The notes beneath the pieces were generated by a model that was given only the letters and a program-made list of their open reading frames with translations, ran no database searches and was not told where the DNA came from. The translations under genes and the position numbers were made by a program. This document shows positions 47,946-57,695 of a DNA stretch of 64,000 bases, one piece after another. Position 1 is the stretch's first letter; each line of letters opens with the position of its first letter. Where the stretch lies: positions 16,556 through 80,555 of the forward strand of contig JAXCGZ010021103.1 in assembly GCA_037179515.1 (NCBI GenBank), given 5' to 3'. This stretch comes from Halocaridina rubra. Taxonomy: Eukaryota > Arthropoda > Malacostraca > Decapoda > Atyidae.

Positions 47946-48868
47946 TTTTATGTTCTCCCTCTCACAGAATATAGAAAGAAGATGAGAAAGAGGAAAAAAA
48001 AAGAGAAAAACTTTTAATTAAGCTTCACACCGAATTTTTATATCTCCATATAAGTGCTATTTAGTGACTCAGTTTATCTCTTTTCTGGTAACACACATCT
48101 TAACTTAAAAATTTGACCATGGTAATTTAAGGATAAAAAGAAAAAGAAAAAAAATGCAACAAAACAAAAGTCAAACCTGAAGGAAAAATTCGAACCTGTG
48201 TCTGAGGTGGCACCCACCTGTTTCTGCTATATATTCTTCCTAACTGATAAACTCACTTGCTAACCAAGGTATGTTATCACAAGATTAGACTTTACATTTA
48301 ACTCAATATATATACAAAATAAAAACAAAATAGTAAAAGAGAAAGCTAAAAGAAAAGCAAAAAAAAAAAATGAAGAAAATAAGACAGCTGTACTACTTGG
48401 CAACTTAATTCAGTACTGTTAACAGGTGGATATTTGTTTTTTGTTTTTTTTTTACTTATTCAATTATTTCGTGTATCAAACTAACTAACAAGTTAATATA
48501 AATGGGAAGGATACTGATTTTAACAATATATGGAACCACAGGATCAGGTAAACGGCTTAAGAGCTTTCCCCAGTTTACACAAAAAATTAGGTAATGTGAT
48601 GTGATGGCTTCAGCGCTGGCAACTCTTCTAAATTTCCTTCAAGGCAGAACTGGACGGCAGCTTCTCTCTCCCCTCACGAAAAATGTTCTCAATTTTTTTT
48701 CCTTTAATATTTTGGACAGTCTCGTCATACAACAAATATAAGTTTTGTACTCACAGTACTCTGCAGGATTTCAGATTTAGGGAAATTATGGTAAAGTTTT
48801 CCACTAAGCACTTAGTCACTCGAAACAATTAAAAATTTAAGAGGAGCAGTTCCGTGTGTCACTGAACG
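47946..48868 (-). promoter_or_regulatory. CR1-D 5' UTR
   Basis: It matches 31313-32209 of CR1-B in reverse. The 5' end lies near GTTCAGTGACACACGG. No open frame in it has recognisable motifs. It holds A/T homopolymer runs near the ORF1 start. Confidence 0.6.
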
Positions 48869-48974
48869 CGCGGTGTGAGTGTGTGTGATTACCTAATTGT
48901 TTACCTAATTGTGTTTACGGGAAAGAGCCCAAAGCTCGTATCTTCCCGTCTCCTCATCGGTTCCATTTTTAGAC

Positions 48975-51824
48975 TTAGTGATACTTATCATACCTGTCCT
49001 TAAAACTATGGATTGAGATAGCATTAACTACCTCCTCGCTTAGCGAATTCCAATTATCAACTACTCTTACACTGAAAAAGTATTTCCTTACATCCTGCAA
49101 GCAAGTTTTCTTACGAAGCTTCAAACTATGACCTCTAGTTCTAGAGCCAGCCATATCGAAATATCGATCCCTATCCACTCTATCATAACCATGAAGGAAT
49201 TTAAAGACTGTCACCATATCCCCCCTTACTCTTCTAGCTTCGAGTGATGGCAAGTCTAATTCCCTCAGCCTCTCATCATAACCGACATTGCGTATTTCTG
49301 GCACCAGTTTCGTGGCATGTCTTTGAACTTTTTCAAGCTTAGCTATGTGCTTTTTCAAGTGCGGATTCCAAAAGGGGGCTGCATATTCGAGTTTTGGCCT
49401 CACATAGGTTACATAAATATTTCTGAACATTTCCTTGTCCATGTGCCTGAAGGCTACCTTTACATTTGATAAGAATGCATATGCTGCCCTTACTACGCCA
49501 TTTATATGTATTTCTGGAGACAAATCTGCCAGTATGTTTACTCCTAGATCTCTCTCATTTTCTGTCTCTTGAAGTTGTACTCCAGCCACCGAGTAGACAA
49601 GCTTGGGCCTTCTTGCACTTGTACCCATTCTCATTACCTTACATTTTGAGGTATTGAATTTCATTAGCCACTTTTCTGACCACTCATGCAGATTATTTAG
49701 ATCCTCCTGAAGTTCTCTACCATTGTTCTCGTTTTTTACTTTCTTCACAATCTTTGCATCATCTGCAAACATATTCATGAATGAATTTACAGACTCCGGT
49801 AGGTCATTTACATATACAAGGAACAAAAGTGGCCCTAAAACTGAACCCTGTGGAACTCCACTACTAACTCTTCTCCATTCAGACACTGAGTGTCTTACTC
49901 TAACCCTCTGTTCCCTTCCTTCTAAGTAAGTTTTTATCCATTCCAAAACATTTCCACCTATTCTAACCATTGATTGCAGCTTCCTAATAAGTCTCCCATG
50001 TGGAACAGTGTCAAACGCTTTCTGGAAGTCTAGGAATATGCAATCTGCCCAGCCCTCTCTTTCCTGTAAGATTTGGCTTACCTCATCATAAAATTCTAAT
50101 AAGTTTATTACTGTTGATCTTCCTTCTCTGAAGCCATGTTGCCTCACTGACAAAAAGTTGAAGGATTCCAAGTGAAGAGAGATATGTTTCCTTAGTAGTT
50201 TCTCAATAACTTTGCAAACTATGCTGGTCAAGGAAACTGGTCTATAGTTCAGAGCCGTATCCCTCCTTCCCTTTTTGAAGATAGGTATCACATTTGCTTG
50301 TTTCCAGCATCTTGGAATCTCCCCCGACTCCAGTGACTCCTTAAATATGATACTTAGTGCCACTGATATTGTGTTTGTGCATTTTTTAAGCACATGAGGG
50401 GATATGTCATCAGGACCTGTAGCTTTATGAACATCTAAATCCATCAGCGCTTTGCATACCTCTGTGGCTGTAAGGTTGATGTTCTCTAATACCGGCCCTT
50501 GAGCTTCTATCACTGCAATCTGAGGGGGTGGGGTATTTTCTACTGTAAATACTGACTGAAACTCCTTGTTCAATTCTTTGCAGATCTCTTCGTCCGTCTC
50601 AGTGATGCTTCCATCCGCTCTCTTTAGCCTTAAAACCTGTTCTTTTACCTTCAGTTTTCCTCTGATAAAGCTGTGGAAAAGCTTGGGATTTTCTTTAGCC
50701 TTCCTGGTGATGTCCCTCTCATAATCTCTCTCTGCCTCTCTCCTTTTACTTAGGTAGTCATTTCTTGCTCTTTTGTAGGTTTGCCAGGCATTTATGTTTT
50801 TTCTCCTCCTATACCTTTTCCAGCATTTGTCTCTCCACTCTTTAGCTCTTTTACACCCATTATCGAACCATTTCTCTCTGGCATGAATTACACCTACTTT
50901 GGTGACAGGTATGCAGCAATCTACTATCTTCCCATATTTCTCACAAAAGATGTCATACATTTCTTGTACAGATTTGTTGTAAAATAAGGTTCTCCAGTCA
51001 ATAACTGCAAAAAGCTCATTCATTTTGATGTAATCTCCTTTCGGATAGTTCCTCCTCATGTCCTCAGTGCCTCTACTCTCAGGAAGAATGTCTTCAATGA
51101 TATACTCCATCAACAACACACAGTGGTCACTCTTTCCAATTGGTGGTTCATACTCAATATTTTCAATATCCAACACATTATCTGTGAACACTAGATCAAG
51201 TAGTGATGGCTCATCCCCACCCCTCGCTCTTGTTGGTTCCATTACATGTTGGTGTAGGAAATTCCCTTGTACGCAATCTAGGAATCTTGCCCCAAATGAG
51301 TCCTCACCACTGTGTGGGTCAAGATTTATCCAATCTATCTCTTTATGATTAAAGTCTCCCATAATCAAAATCCTACATTTTTTCTCCCGCGCCATGTTAA
51401 CAACTGAGTTTATGACTTCAATCGTACCTATATGACTTTCCTCATAAATTTCAAGCCTATTTTGGTTCCTTGGTGGGTTGTATACAACAGTTATTATAAT
51501 GCTCTCTGACCCAGTATTTATGCGAGCAACAAGAAATTCCCTGAACTCACTTTCTATAGCCAAATTTATTTCTTCAACTTGAATCCTCTCACTTATGAGC
51601 AGTGCTATCCCTCCACCAGTCCTCTCAGATCTTTCGACCCTTAGTATTCTGAAGCCCTTAGGAAAAACTGTGACACTGTTTATGTCCTCACTCAACTTAG
51701 TCTCTGTAATTGCTACTATATCTGCCTTACTGTTGTGAATCCTATCTTTTAATTCTACTGCCTTACCAGGTAATCCATCAGCATTTGTGTATAACAGTCT
51801 TAATGAGGCCCCATCCCCTGATCT
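48975..51824 (-). CDS. CR1-E ORF2: endonuclease and reverse transcriptase
   Basis: The frame is open for about 949 codons from after the TGA at 51827-51825 to the TAA at 48975. Endonuclease residues: NADGL, TETKL, IMGDFNHKEIDW, SLLDLVFTDN and KSDHCVLL. A basic linker (WKRYRRRKNINAWQTYKRA) follows. The RT has NYRPVSLTS, QHGFREGRST, LDFQKAFDTVPHG, GVPQGSVLGP and FADDAKIV, then the CR1 C-terminal domain with HATKLVPEI and RGHSLKLRKK. The first in-frame ATG is at 51395-51393, inside the endonuclease, so translation must enter another way. Every catalytic motif I can see is intact. Confidence 0.9.
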   Translation of the reverse strand, partial: RSGDGASLRLLYTNADGLPGKAVELKDRIHNSKADIVAITETKLSEDINSVTVFPKGFRILRVERSERTGGGIALLISERIQVEEINLAIESEFREFLVARINTGSESIIITVVYNPPRNQNRLEIYEESHIGTIEVINSVVNMAREKKCRILIMGDFNHKEIDWINLDPHSGEDSFGARFLDCVQGNFLHQHVMEPTRARGGDEPSLLDLVFTDNVLDIENIEYEPPIGKSDHCVLLMEYIIEDILPESRGTEDMRRNYPKGDYIKMNELFAVIDWRTLFYNKSVQEMYDIFCEKYGKIVDCCIPVTKVGVIHAREKWFDNGCKRAKEWRDKCWKRYRRRKNINAWQTYKRARNDYLSKRREAERDYERDITRKAKENPKLFHSFIRGKLKVKEQVLRLKRADGSITETDEEICKELNKEFQSVFTVENTPPPQIAVIEAQGPVLENINLTATEVCKALMDLDVHKATGPDDISPHVLKKCTNTISVALSIIFKESLESGEIPRCWKQANVIPIFKKGRRDTALNYRPVSLTSIVCKVIEKLLRKHISLHLESFNFLSVRQHGFREGRSTVINLLEFYDEVSQILQEREGWADCIFLDFQKAFDTVPHGRLIRKLQSMVRIGGNVLEWIKTYLEGREQRVRVRHSVSEWRRVSSGVPQGSVLGPLLFLVYVNDLPESVNSFMNMFADDAKIVKKVKNENNGRELQEDLNNLHEWSEKWLMKFNTSKCKVMRMGTSARRPKLVYSVAGVQLQETENERDLGVNILADLSPEIHINGVVRAAYAFLSNVKVAFRHMDKEMFRNIYVTYVRPKLEYAAPFWNPHLKKHIAKLEKVQRHATKLVPEIRNVGYDERLRELDLPSLEARRVRGDMVTVFKFLHGYDRVDRDRYFDMAGSRTRGHSLKLRKKTCLQDVRKYFFSVRVVDNWNSLSEEVVNAISIHSFKDRYDKYH

Positions 51825-52188
51825 TCAGTCATTATCTTCTTTATCTCCCCTTTGTCTGGAAGTATTCTGTAATGAAAATTTTTCTTCTCTTCTTCATTTC
51901 TTTCATCATTTAACCTTCTTGCCTCTTGCAACAAGTTTTTGATCTTTCCCATCTCTTCCTGTGTTCTGTATCGTCTAATGAACACTTCTTTGCATTCTTG
52001 AAGGTCTTTTAGACTTTTTTTTCTCAACAATATTTCCCTACATGTCTCCCCTCTCTCAAAGGTTACTTTTGTTGGTCTCGGCTTTCCTTCCCTCGAATAT
52101 TTACCTAGTTGGTGTATGTTTACAATATCCTCAGGACCACATACTACTCCAAGCTTTCTTATCAGGTCTACAACGTTAGCTTTATTTT
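51800..52188 (-). pseudogene. CR1-E ORF1, 3' half
   Basis: The frame reads VVDLIRKLGVVCGPEDIVNI, QLGKYSREGKPRPTKVTF, SLKDLQECKEVFIRRYR and LLQEARRLNDERNEEEKKNF, ending at 51800. It is open but lacks the coiled coil and start because the copy is 5'-truncated. The slippery AAATTTT lies near its end. Confidence 0.85.
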
Positions 52189-52197
52189 GTGTGTGTG

Positions 52198-52495
52198 TTT
52201 GCACTATGACCTAATTGTGCTTATGGGAAAAAGCCCTATGCTCGTACCCCCCCCTCTCCTGGATGGCTCCATTTTTGTGCTTAGTGATACTTGTCATATT
52301 TGTCCTTAAAACCATGAACTGACTTAGCATTAACTACCTCCTCGCTTAGTGAATTCCAACTATCAACTACTCTTACACTAATAAAGTACTCTCTTACATC
52401 CTGCAAAGAATTTCCTTGCGAAGCTTGAAGCTATGACCTCAAGTTCTAGAGCTATTCATATCAAAATATCGATCCCTATCCATTCCAGTTCCCAT
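52198..52495 (-). mobile_element. CR1-F: older CR1 3' end
   Basis: A diverged minus-strand 3' end: GACCTAATTGTGCTTATGGG, the 3' hairpin region, then sequence matching the last 80 codons of ORF2 with substitutions and indels. It is clearly older than CR1-E, which inserted against its tail. Confidence 0.85.
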
Positions 52496-52514
52496 CTTCC
52501 CTTTTTCTTCACGC

Positions 52515-53310
52515 CTTTGCCAACGATTCTACACTTCATTTTTCCTCTGCTTTTTCTTCACAACTTTCATCTGCCACTCTTAATCTGAGTGAGGCACCTA
52601 AAATTTGGTTAAATTTAATGCCTTAAAGACACAATTTCTGGCTATCTCTTTATCTTCTTTTCCTCCTGATAGCATTTTTGTCTTCGAAACTAACGAAATA
52701 TACCTTCTTAATTCTATCAACATAGTAGGAATCCATATAATCACTCTCTTGTACTGGAGGAATCACATAATCCAAATTTCTAAATTTGCAACCCAAAACC
52801 TGGGGGTTCTGTTTTGTTTTCGTCATTATTTTTCCTCTTTACAGCTACTTAAACTCTAAAAAGGTCTTATTCCTCCCTGCTTAGAATACTGATCACACAT
52901 CTGGGGTGCTTCTTCTTATATTTATCTCTTCTATAGGGTTGAATATATGGCAGTTAGACTCATTAATAACTATTCTGTTACTTTTAATCTGGATTCTCTT
53001 TCTCTTCGTCATAAGGTATCATCTCTATCTTTTCTCTATCACTACTGCTTCCATCGTTGCTCTGATAAGTTGAAGAGTTGCATCCCTATTCCAATGCCGA
53101 GGCCGCGTAACACTCACCAAGTGGCCTCATTTCACAGGTACTGTGTGGAAATTTGTAGCTAGTGGATTGGATGGTGCAGAGACTGCTTCTTCCCATCTGC
53201 CTCCAGATTCTGGAACTCACTTCCTCCTTCTGTCTTTCCTAATTTCTTATAACCTATCATCCTTCAAAAAACGGACCTATCATCATCTCAGGGCGTAGCC
53301 CTGCCATATC
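52515..53310 (+). pseudogene. LINE RT C-terminal fragment, family unassigned
   Basis: The plus strand shows FANDSTLHFSSAFSSQLSSA, where the catalytic F-A-D-D has become F-A-N-D. Then come LVKFNALKTQFLAISLSSFP, RPCLEY-like PCLEYXSHIWG, YMAVRLINNYSVTFNLDSLS and MPRPRNTHQVASFHRYCVE, ending TYHHLRA-like near 53297. Frames change repeatedly. It differs from CR1, L2x, RTE and I-1 in this window. Confidence 0.75.
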
Positions 53311-53651
53311 CATAGTTTCTAAGTATTTTGACTATTCATTCAGTCTGTCCTTTTCCTTTGTGTATCTGTTCTTTGAATTAAATTTAATTATTCCTCTTGC
53401 CTTGATATTATGTGTTATGTGGAATAACGCCAATGATAAGTCAGTATTAGCGGCAAACAATAACGATAATACCGAAAGACAGCATGAACCAAAAAAACAA
53501 AATTTCCAAACCAGCTGGTAACCAAAGCATAAACGTCCCCAAAAACACATCCTCTCTGCACAACGACTGGATCTCTAATGCCTTCATTGTCACTCACTTA
53601 CCCAACTCATCACCAACAACTCTCCGCCATATGCAAGCTACCATAAACTAC
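53311..53651. other. No recognisable feature
   Basis: Short open frames on both strands without motifs. It is the left flank of Gyp-2b and includes its CTAC target site (53648-53651). Confidence 0.5.
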
Positions 53652-54163
53652 TGTGGAGAATATATATATTTTATCTAAATTTCCCATGTACGATATACGT
53701 TTTCTTTATAACGAAATATATAGGGTTTTTTTTGTCTCAGCTGTTTTTTGTTTGTTATGATGAGTAAGCCCATCATTATATTCTTCAATAAGACTTCGTG
53801 CAGCATGGTCGATATGTAAAGAAGATAGAATAATGTTTAGAACCAAGGAATATTAATAATACTATAATCTTGAACATTAGATAAACCCCAAATAGTATGA
53901 GTAAATGAATATTTTATGAGTAAGATATTGTGCCTGAATAGTGATGAGTATTAAGTATTATATGCAAATAAAGGACCTTTTCCTTTTTTGTATTGCATTG
54001 TAAAGTTAAATTTTCATTTTCATGAATTATACAAATATTAATTTTCTGCTGCCAAAATGTTAATAATTTTATTCTTTTGATTGCAAGGTTTTAGAATTAT
54101 GTTCAGGTTTATATCAATAAATTTGCAAAGGGTCCAAAGCTGTCTCTCAATCTACTCTCTCCA
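53652..54163 (+). repeat. Gyp-2b 5' LTR
   Basis: About 512 bases, starting TGTGGAGAATATATATATTT and ending near CTCTCTCCA. It aligns along its length with 62053-62569; shared landmarks are CATGGTCGATATGTAAAGAA and GTCCAAAGCTGTCTCTCAA. Differences are scattered substitutions and small indels. Confidence 0.88.
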
Positions 54164-54387
54164 AAAGTGGTACCCCCCCCCCTCCCCCGGAGTGACCTGC
54201 CAAGAAAACCAGCACAACTTCTTAAGGATTTTTGGTAAAGAAGAGACTTACAGCCATACCAGATTCTAGGGACGAAAATTCAGGAATGGCCCACTCCATA
54301 GCAATAAAGCCTCCTGCCTTCATGGAGACTTAAGTTCCTAGATGGTTTCTCATCACTGAAGCACAATTTCACTTAAAAATAATCACC
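54164..54387 (+). other. Gyp-2b leader
   Basis: The stretch between LTR and gag starts AAAAGTGGTACCC followed by long C runs. TGGTACCCC could be a primer site, but I cannot match it to a tRNA with confidence. No open frame with motifs is seen. Confidence 0.4.
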
Positions 54388-55310
54388 GTGGATGTTGCCA
54401 AATTCTACAGCGTCATTGTAGCTTTGCCAGCCGAGGTGGTCTCAAGATTATTCAGCAATGTGATTGACCCAGTGCAGTCTGACTACAAGACACTTAAGGA
54501 ACCTGTTTTCAGTATGTTTGAGAAAACAAAACAAGAATTATTAGATAGGTTAATGAAGACAACTACTATATCAGGAAGGCCCTCTGCTTATCTGCTAGAG
54601 AGCCTCCTGGCTAGTACAGTGGTAATGAGCTGGTCTCGCATTCGCAAGGTCGACGGATCGCGCCTCGTCCATGCAAGAAAGTTTAAGCTGTTTACTGGGG
54701 AGGTTACGGCTGTGGCTGGGCACCATGGTGGGGGGTTGGGGCCTGTGCTGGCTGGGGACCGGCCTATGGGACCTCCATGACCCGTTCCACTCATCTGTGG
54801 GTGGAGAATCTAAAAAACAAGAAAAAAAATATCTGCCAGAGATGATTACCACAGCATCTAGAATAGGGGTTACTGACGATATAATACGTCATAAATTCCT
54901 TAAAGCTTAACCCTCAACTGTTTCATCTGTGATAGCCTCTCAAAAAGAATTAGATTTGTCACAGTTAGGTAAACTGGCTGATGAGTTGTAGCCATATTTT
55001 AGTAAATCTGCAATGGCTGTTCCGCAACCAAATCCTGTACAATGAAGTGTTCTAAATAAGGGTATAAAAGATTACAATTTCATTCCTATTGGTGTATACC
55101 CATTTAGTAAGGACCAGCACCCAAAAGTGTGTAGGGCACATATTTATTTCGCTGATCGTGCCAAACTTGTAAACCATTATGTAAATGTCAGGAAAAAGCA
55201 AATTGTGAAATGCTACCTAATTCCAGACCGCCAACCCCTTCTTCAAAAATCTAGAGAGGCGGGTTGCCAATTTTTCCCCAGCAGACCCACCACTTTTAGA
55301 AGTTGCTGCT
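54388..55310 (+). pseudogene. Gyp-2b gag, split by a SINE
   Basis: Before the SINE: FYSVIVALPAEVVSRLFSNV, DPVQSDYKTLKEP and ELLDRLMKTTTISGRPSAYL. After it: MITTASRIGVTDDIIRHKFL, QKELDLSQLGKLADEL and FSKDQHPKVCRAHIYFADRA, the start of a Cys/His cluster. Stops and frameshifts occur after the SINE. It matches Gyp-2a gag. Confidence 0.8.
54602..54829 (+). mobile_element. SINE-A-like element with a different tail
   Basis: The head GCCTCCTGGCTAGTACAGTGG and the core TTTAAGCTGTTTACTGG with GGGGGGTTGGGGCCTG match SINE-A. From about 54750 the 3' part is different (GGGACCTCCATGACCCGTTC, ending in an A-rich run) and lacks the L2x hairpin. It is flanked by a 13-bp duplication with one mismatch (54589-54601 and 54830-54842). 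It appears older than the SINE-A copies. Confidence 0.88.
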
Positions 55311-55319
55311 CAACTTGGA

Positions 55320-55673
55320 GCTACAAAGTTTAACTTTATAATTGATACTGGTGCTAGCATGTCAATAATTCCCTTTGAATGTGTAAATGGAATTGTAATA
55401 GAACCCTCACCTATTTTAATATCTTCTTGCACTGGGGAAGGTATAAAATGTCATGGTCAAGCAAGACTAGAATTTCAAATTCCTAGCCAAAGGTGTTCAT
55501 TCATGTGGACTTTTATTATCGCTGATACAGTACATCCTTTGCTCGGTTTTGATTTTCTTGAAGATTTTGCTCTTTCCATTGATTGTAAAATGAGACTAAT
55601 TACTGACAGTACTACAGAAAGAAAAGTCAGTGTCCTTTTGTCTCGATCATTTGTTAATGTAGTTATTAATTAA
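55320..55673 (+). pseudogene. Gyp-2b aspartic protease
   Basis: FIIDTGASMSIIPFECV carries the D-T-G-A retropepsin site, and HPLLGFDFLEDFALSID the conserved L-L-G-x-D-F-L block. It is open from the gag junction to the TAA at 55671-55673. It would cleave the Gag and Pol chains. Confidence 0.82.
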
Positions 55674-55759
55674 GTCCAGATTCTTCCAAGTATTTAAATA
55701 TTGCTGAATTAGTATTCATATATTACCTCTGCTCATGATAATGAAGATGCAGACTATTG

Positions 55760-57030
55760 TGAAGTGCATCATAGAATAGAAACAGGTAGTAACCCTCCAG
55801 CATTTGCAAAGACACATCAGCTAAGAGAAGAAAAATTTAAGGCTGGTAAAGAAGGATTGCGTGCACTCCAAAGCTTGGGCACCATCCTTGTGGTGATTAT
55901 AGAGCACTAAACTCCATTACGAAAAAAGACCGATACCCTATTCCCAATATTAATTCTTTTTTCATCTAAACTTGCAAATAAAATTTGTTTCTCAAAGATT
56001 GACTTAAGTTCGGCCTATCATCAGATTAGGGTACACCCGGACTATGTTCTGATAACAGCTATAACTACCCCTTTTGGGTTATTTGAGTTTCATTATATGC
56101 CCTTTGGCCTCTGTAATGCAGCCGCAACTTTTCAAAGAGTAATGGACAAGATATTCTCAAACGTAGCGTGTGTAATTATGTACTTGGATGATATATTGGT
56201 ATTTTCAGATAATGAAGAAGCCCCTCTAAAGGATCTTGAAATAGTATTTGATATCCTTAATAAGTACAATCTTAAAGTTTCTTTGAATAGATATATATTT
56301 TGCATTAAAGAACTTGACTTTTAAGGATTCAGTGTTAGTGCTGATGGTCTTCACCCAACATCAAATAAGATTTATGAATTGTCAGAATTTCCTTACCCAA
56401 CTGATTCAAAGAGCTTGCGTCGATTTTTGGTATGATAGGTTTTTATATTAAATTAGTTCCTCAATTTGCCTCAACTGAAACGAAAAAGCAATCTTTTGAT
56501 GAAATTAAGGAAGTTCTGTCTAACTTCAAAGCTCTCGCACACAAACAAACAGGCTATGCACATTTTCAGTTAGTAACTGATAGTAGTCAATATGCTGTAG
56601 GAGCTGCACTCCATCAAATGGTTAATGAGCAACCTATACCTGTGGGATTTTTCTCGAAGAAACTTTCACAATCACAAAGAAAATATTCTACATTTGATAG
56701 GGAACTTCTTGCCGCTTATTTTGCAGTATTACATTGCTGTCCTCAAATTGAAGATCATTATGTATTATTGTTAACAGACCATAAACCACTTTGCAGTGCT
56801 TTTAAAAGTATTAATCCAGCTCAGTCTGATAGACAACAAAGGCATTTATCTATCTTAACAGAATATCTCGCCAATGTTACTTATATAAGAGGATCACATA
56901 ACATTGTGGCTGACTGCCTTTTGCGACATGCAAACGCAGTTATATTAGATGTTTGTGATTTACCTGAAATTGCAGAAGTTCAGTTTCTAGATGAAGAGAC
57001 CCAGGCATACTCTTATAGGCTACGACCTTT
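55760..57030 (+). pseudogene. Gyp-2b RT and RNase H
   Basis: RT: GSNPPAFAKTHQLREEK, ICFSKIDLSSAYHQIRVHPD, PFGLFEFHYMPFGLCNAA and VIMYLDDILVFSDNEEAPL with an intact Y-L-D-D. Compared with Gyp-2a, a deletion in the fingers removes the segment before YHPCGDYKAL. A TAA at 56322-56324 and a frameshift near 56430 precede RNase H: FQLVTDSSQYAVGAALHQMV, FDRELLAAYFAVLHC, LLTDHKPLCSAFKS and SHNIVADCLLRH, with the catalytic D, E and D in place. Confidence 0.88.
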
Positions 57031-57035
57031 CCAAT

Positions 57036-57336
57036 ACATACATACATACGTATGTACGTACATACATACTATACAAGATCTATTCAAGCAAAAAAAAAAA
57101 ATTAATAGTAATTATATTAACAATTAATATATAAAGCTTTAGGGCCTGAGGACAACGTCTTTATTTCCGACTTCAAATTTCCAAGACAGCTTCTTCTGTT
57201 ACATAGAATCAAATTTCCCATTAATATATGGGTCGCTGTTTGTCACTTGCCGTGTGTGTGTGAATGGAAGAAAGGGCCGTTCTTTGAACAAGGGCCCGTG
57301 CCAACACAAGGTTGGCTTTAACCTCAAACAACAACA
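57036..57336 (-). mobile_element. 301-bp repeat with 11-bp target duplication
   Basis: It is absent from Gyp-2a at the same site and is flanked by a perfect ACCTTTCCAAT duplication (57025-57035 and 57337-57347). On the minus strand it starts GTTGTTGTTTGAGGTTAAAG and ends in an (ATGT)n tail. The middle holds GGCACGGGCCCTTGTTC. I see no clear Pol III boxes and no coding motif. It behaves like a SINE or a short LINE 3' end. Confidence 0.75.
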
Positions 57337-57344
57337 ACCTTTCC

Positions 57345-57695
57345 AATTGTTAAATGAAGAAAAGAGAGTAATGTGTGACACATCTAACCCATTCTCTAGA
57401 CCTTTTATACCAGAATCCCTACATATATAAATTTTTAACAGCCTACATAGCTTATCTCACCCTGGTATAAAGTCAACCCTGAAATTGGTAAAATCTAGGT
57501 ATTTTTATCCTGACATGGACCGATCCATCAGAAAATGGTTTAGAGAGTGCTTGTCTTGTCAACTGTCCAAGATTCATTATCATACTAAGAGTGTTATAAG
57601 TAACTTTGACTTACCCTCATCACGCTTTCAAAGAGTACATCTAGATATCGTAGGTCCCCTTCCTACAGTTCAAAACCCTTCAGACCCATATATTA
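57345..57695 (+). pseudogene. Gyp-2b integrase, 5' part
   Basis: The zinc-domain reading shows SLHSLSHPGIKSTLKLVKS with WFRECLSCQLSK (C-x-x-C). The core starts RVHLDIVGPLPTVQNPSDP with the first catalytic Asp. At 57695 RTE-b interrupts it; it resumes at 61087. A stop lies near 57427. Confidence 0.8.

Larger units (their letters stand above)
43761..48868 (-). mobile_element. CR1-D: nearly full-length CR1
   Basis: Reading from the high end it has a 5' UTR (48868-47946), ORF1 (47945-46869), ORF2 (about 46850-43849), a 3' UTR hairpin and tail. A SINE-A lies in the endonuclease part. Frameshifts in both ORFs disable it. The 3' tail of CR1-E begins at once beyond its 5' end. Confidence 0.9.
48880..52188 (-). 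mobile_element. CR1-E: CR1 with intact ORF2
   Basis: This copy lacks the 5' UTR and the first half of ORF1 (5' break at about 52188, next to GTGTGTGTG) but is otherwise the best preserved. It has the end of ORF1, an uninterrupted ORF2, the 3' hairpin at 48918-48948 and tail repeats at about 48886-48912. It inserted beside the tail of the older CR1-F. Confidence 0.92.

Noticed and set aside
52515..53310. Host gene fragment between CR1-F and Gyp-2b
   Set aside because: The reading shows a degenerate LINE RT catalytic block and typical LINE C-terminal motifs.
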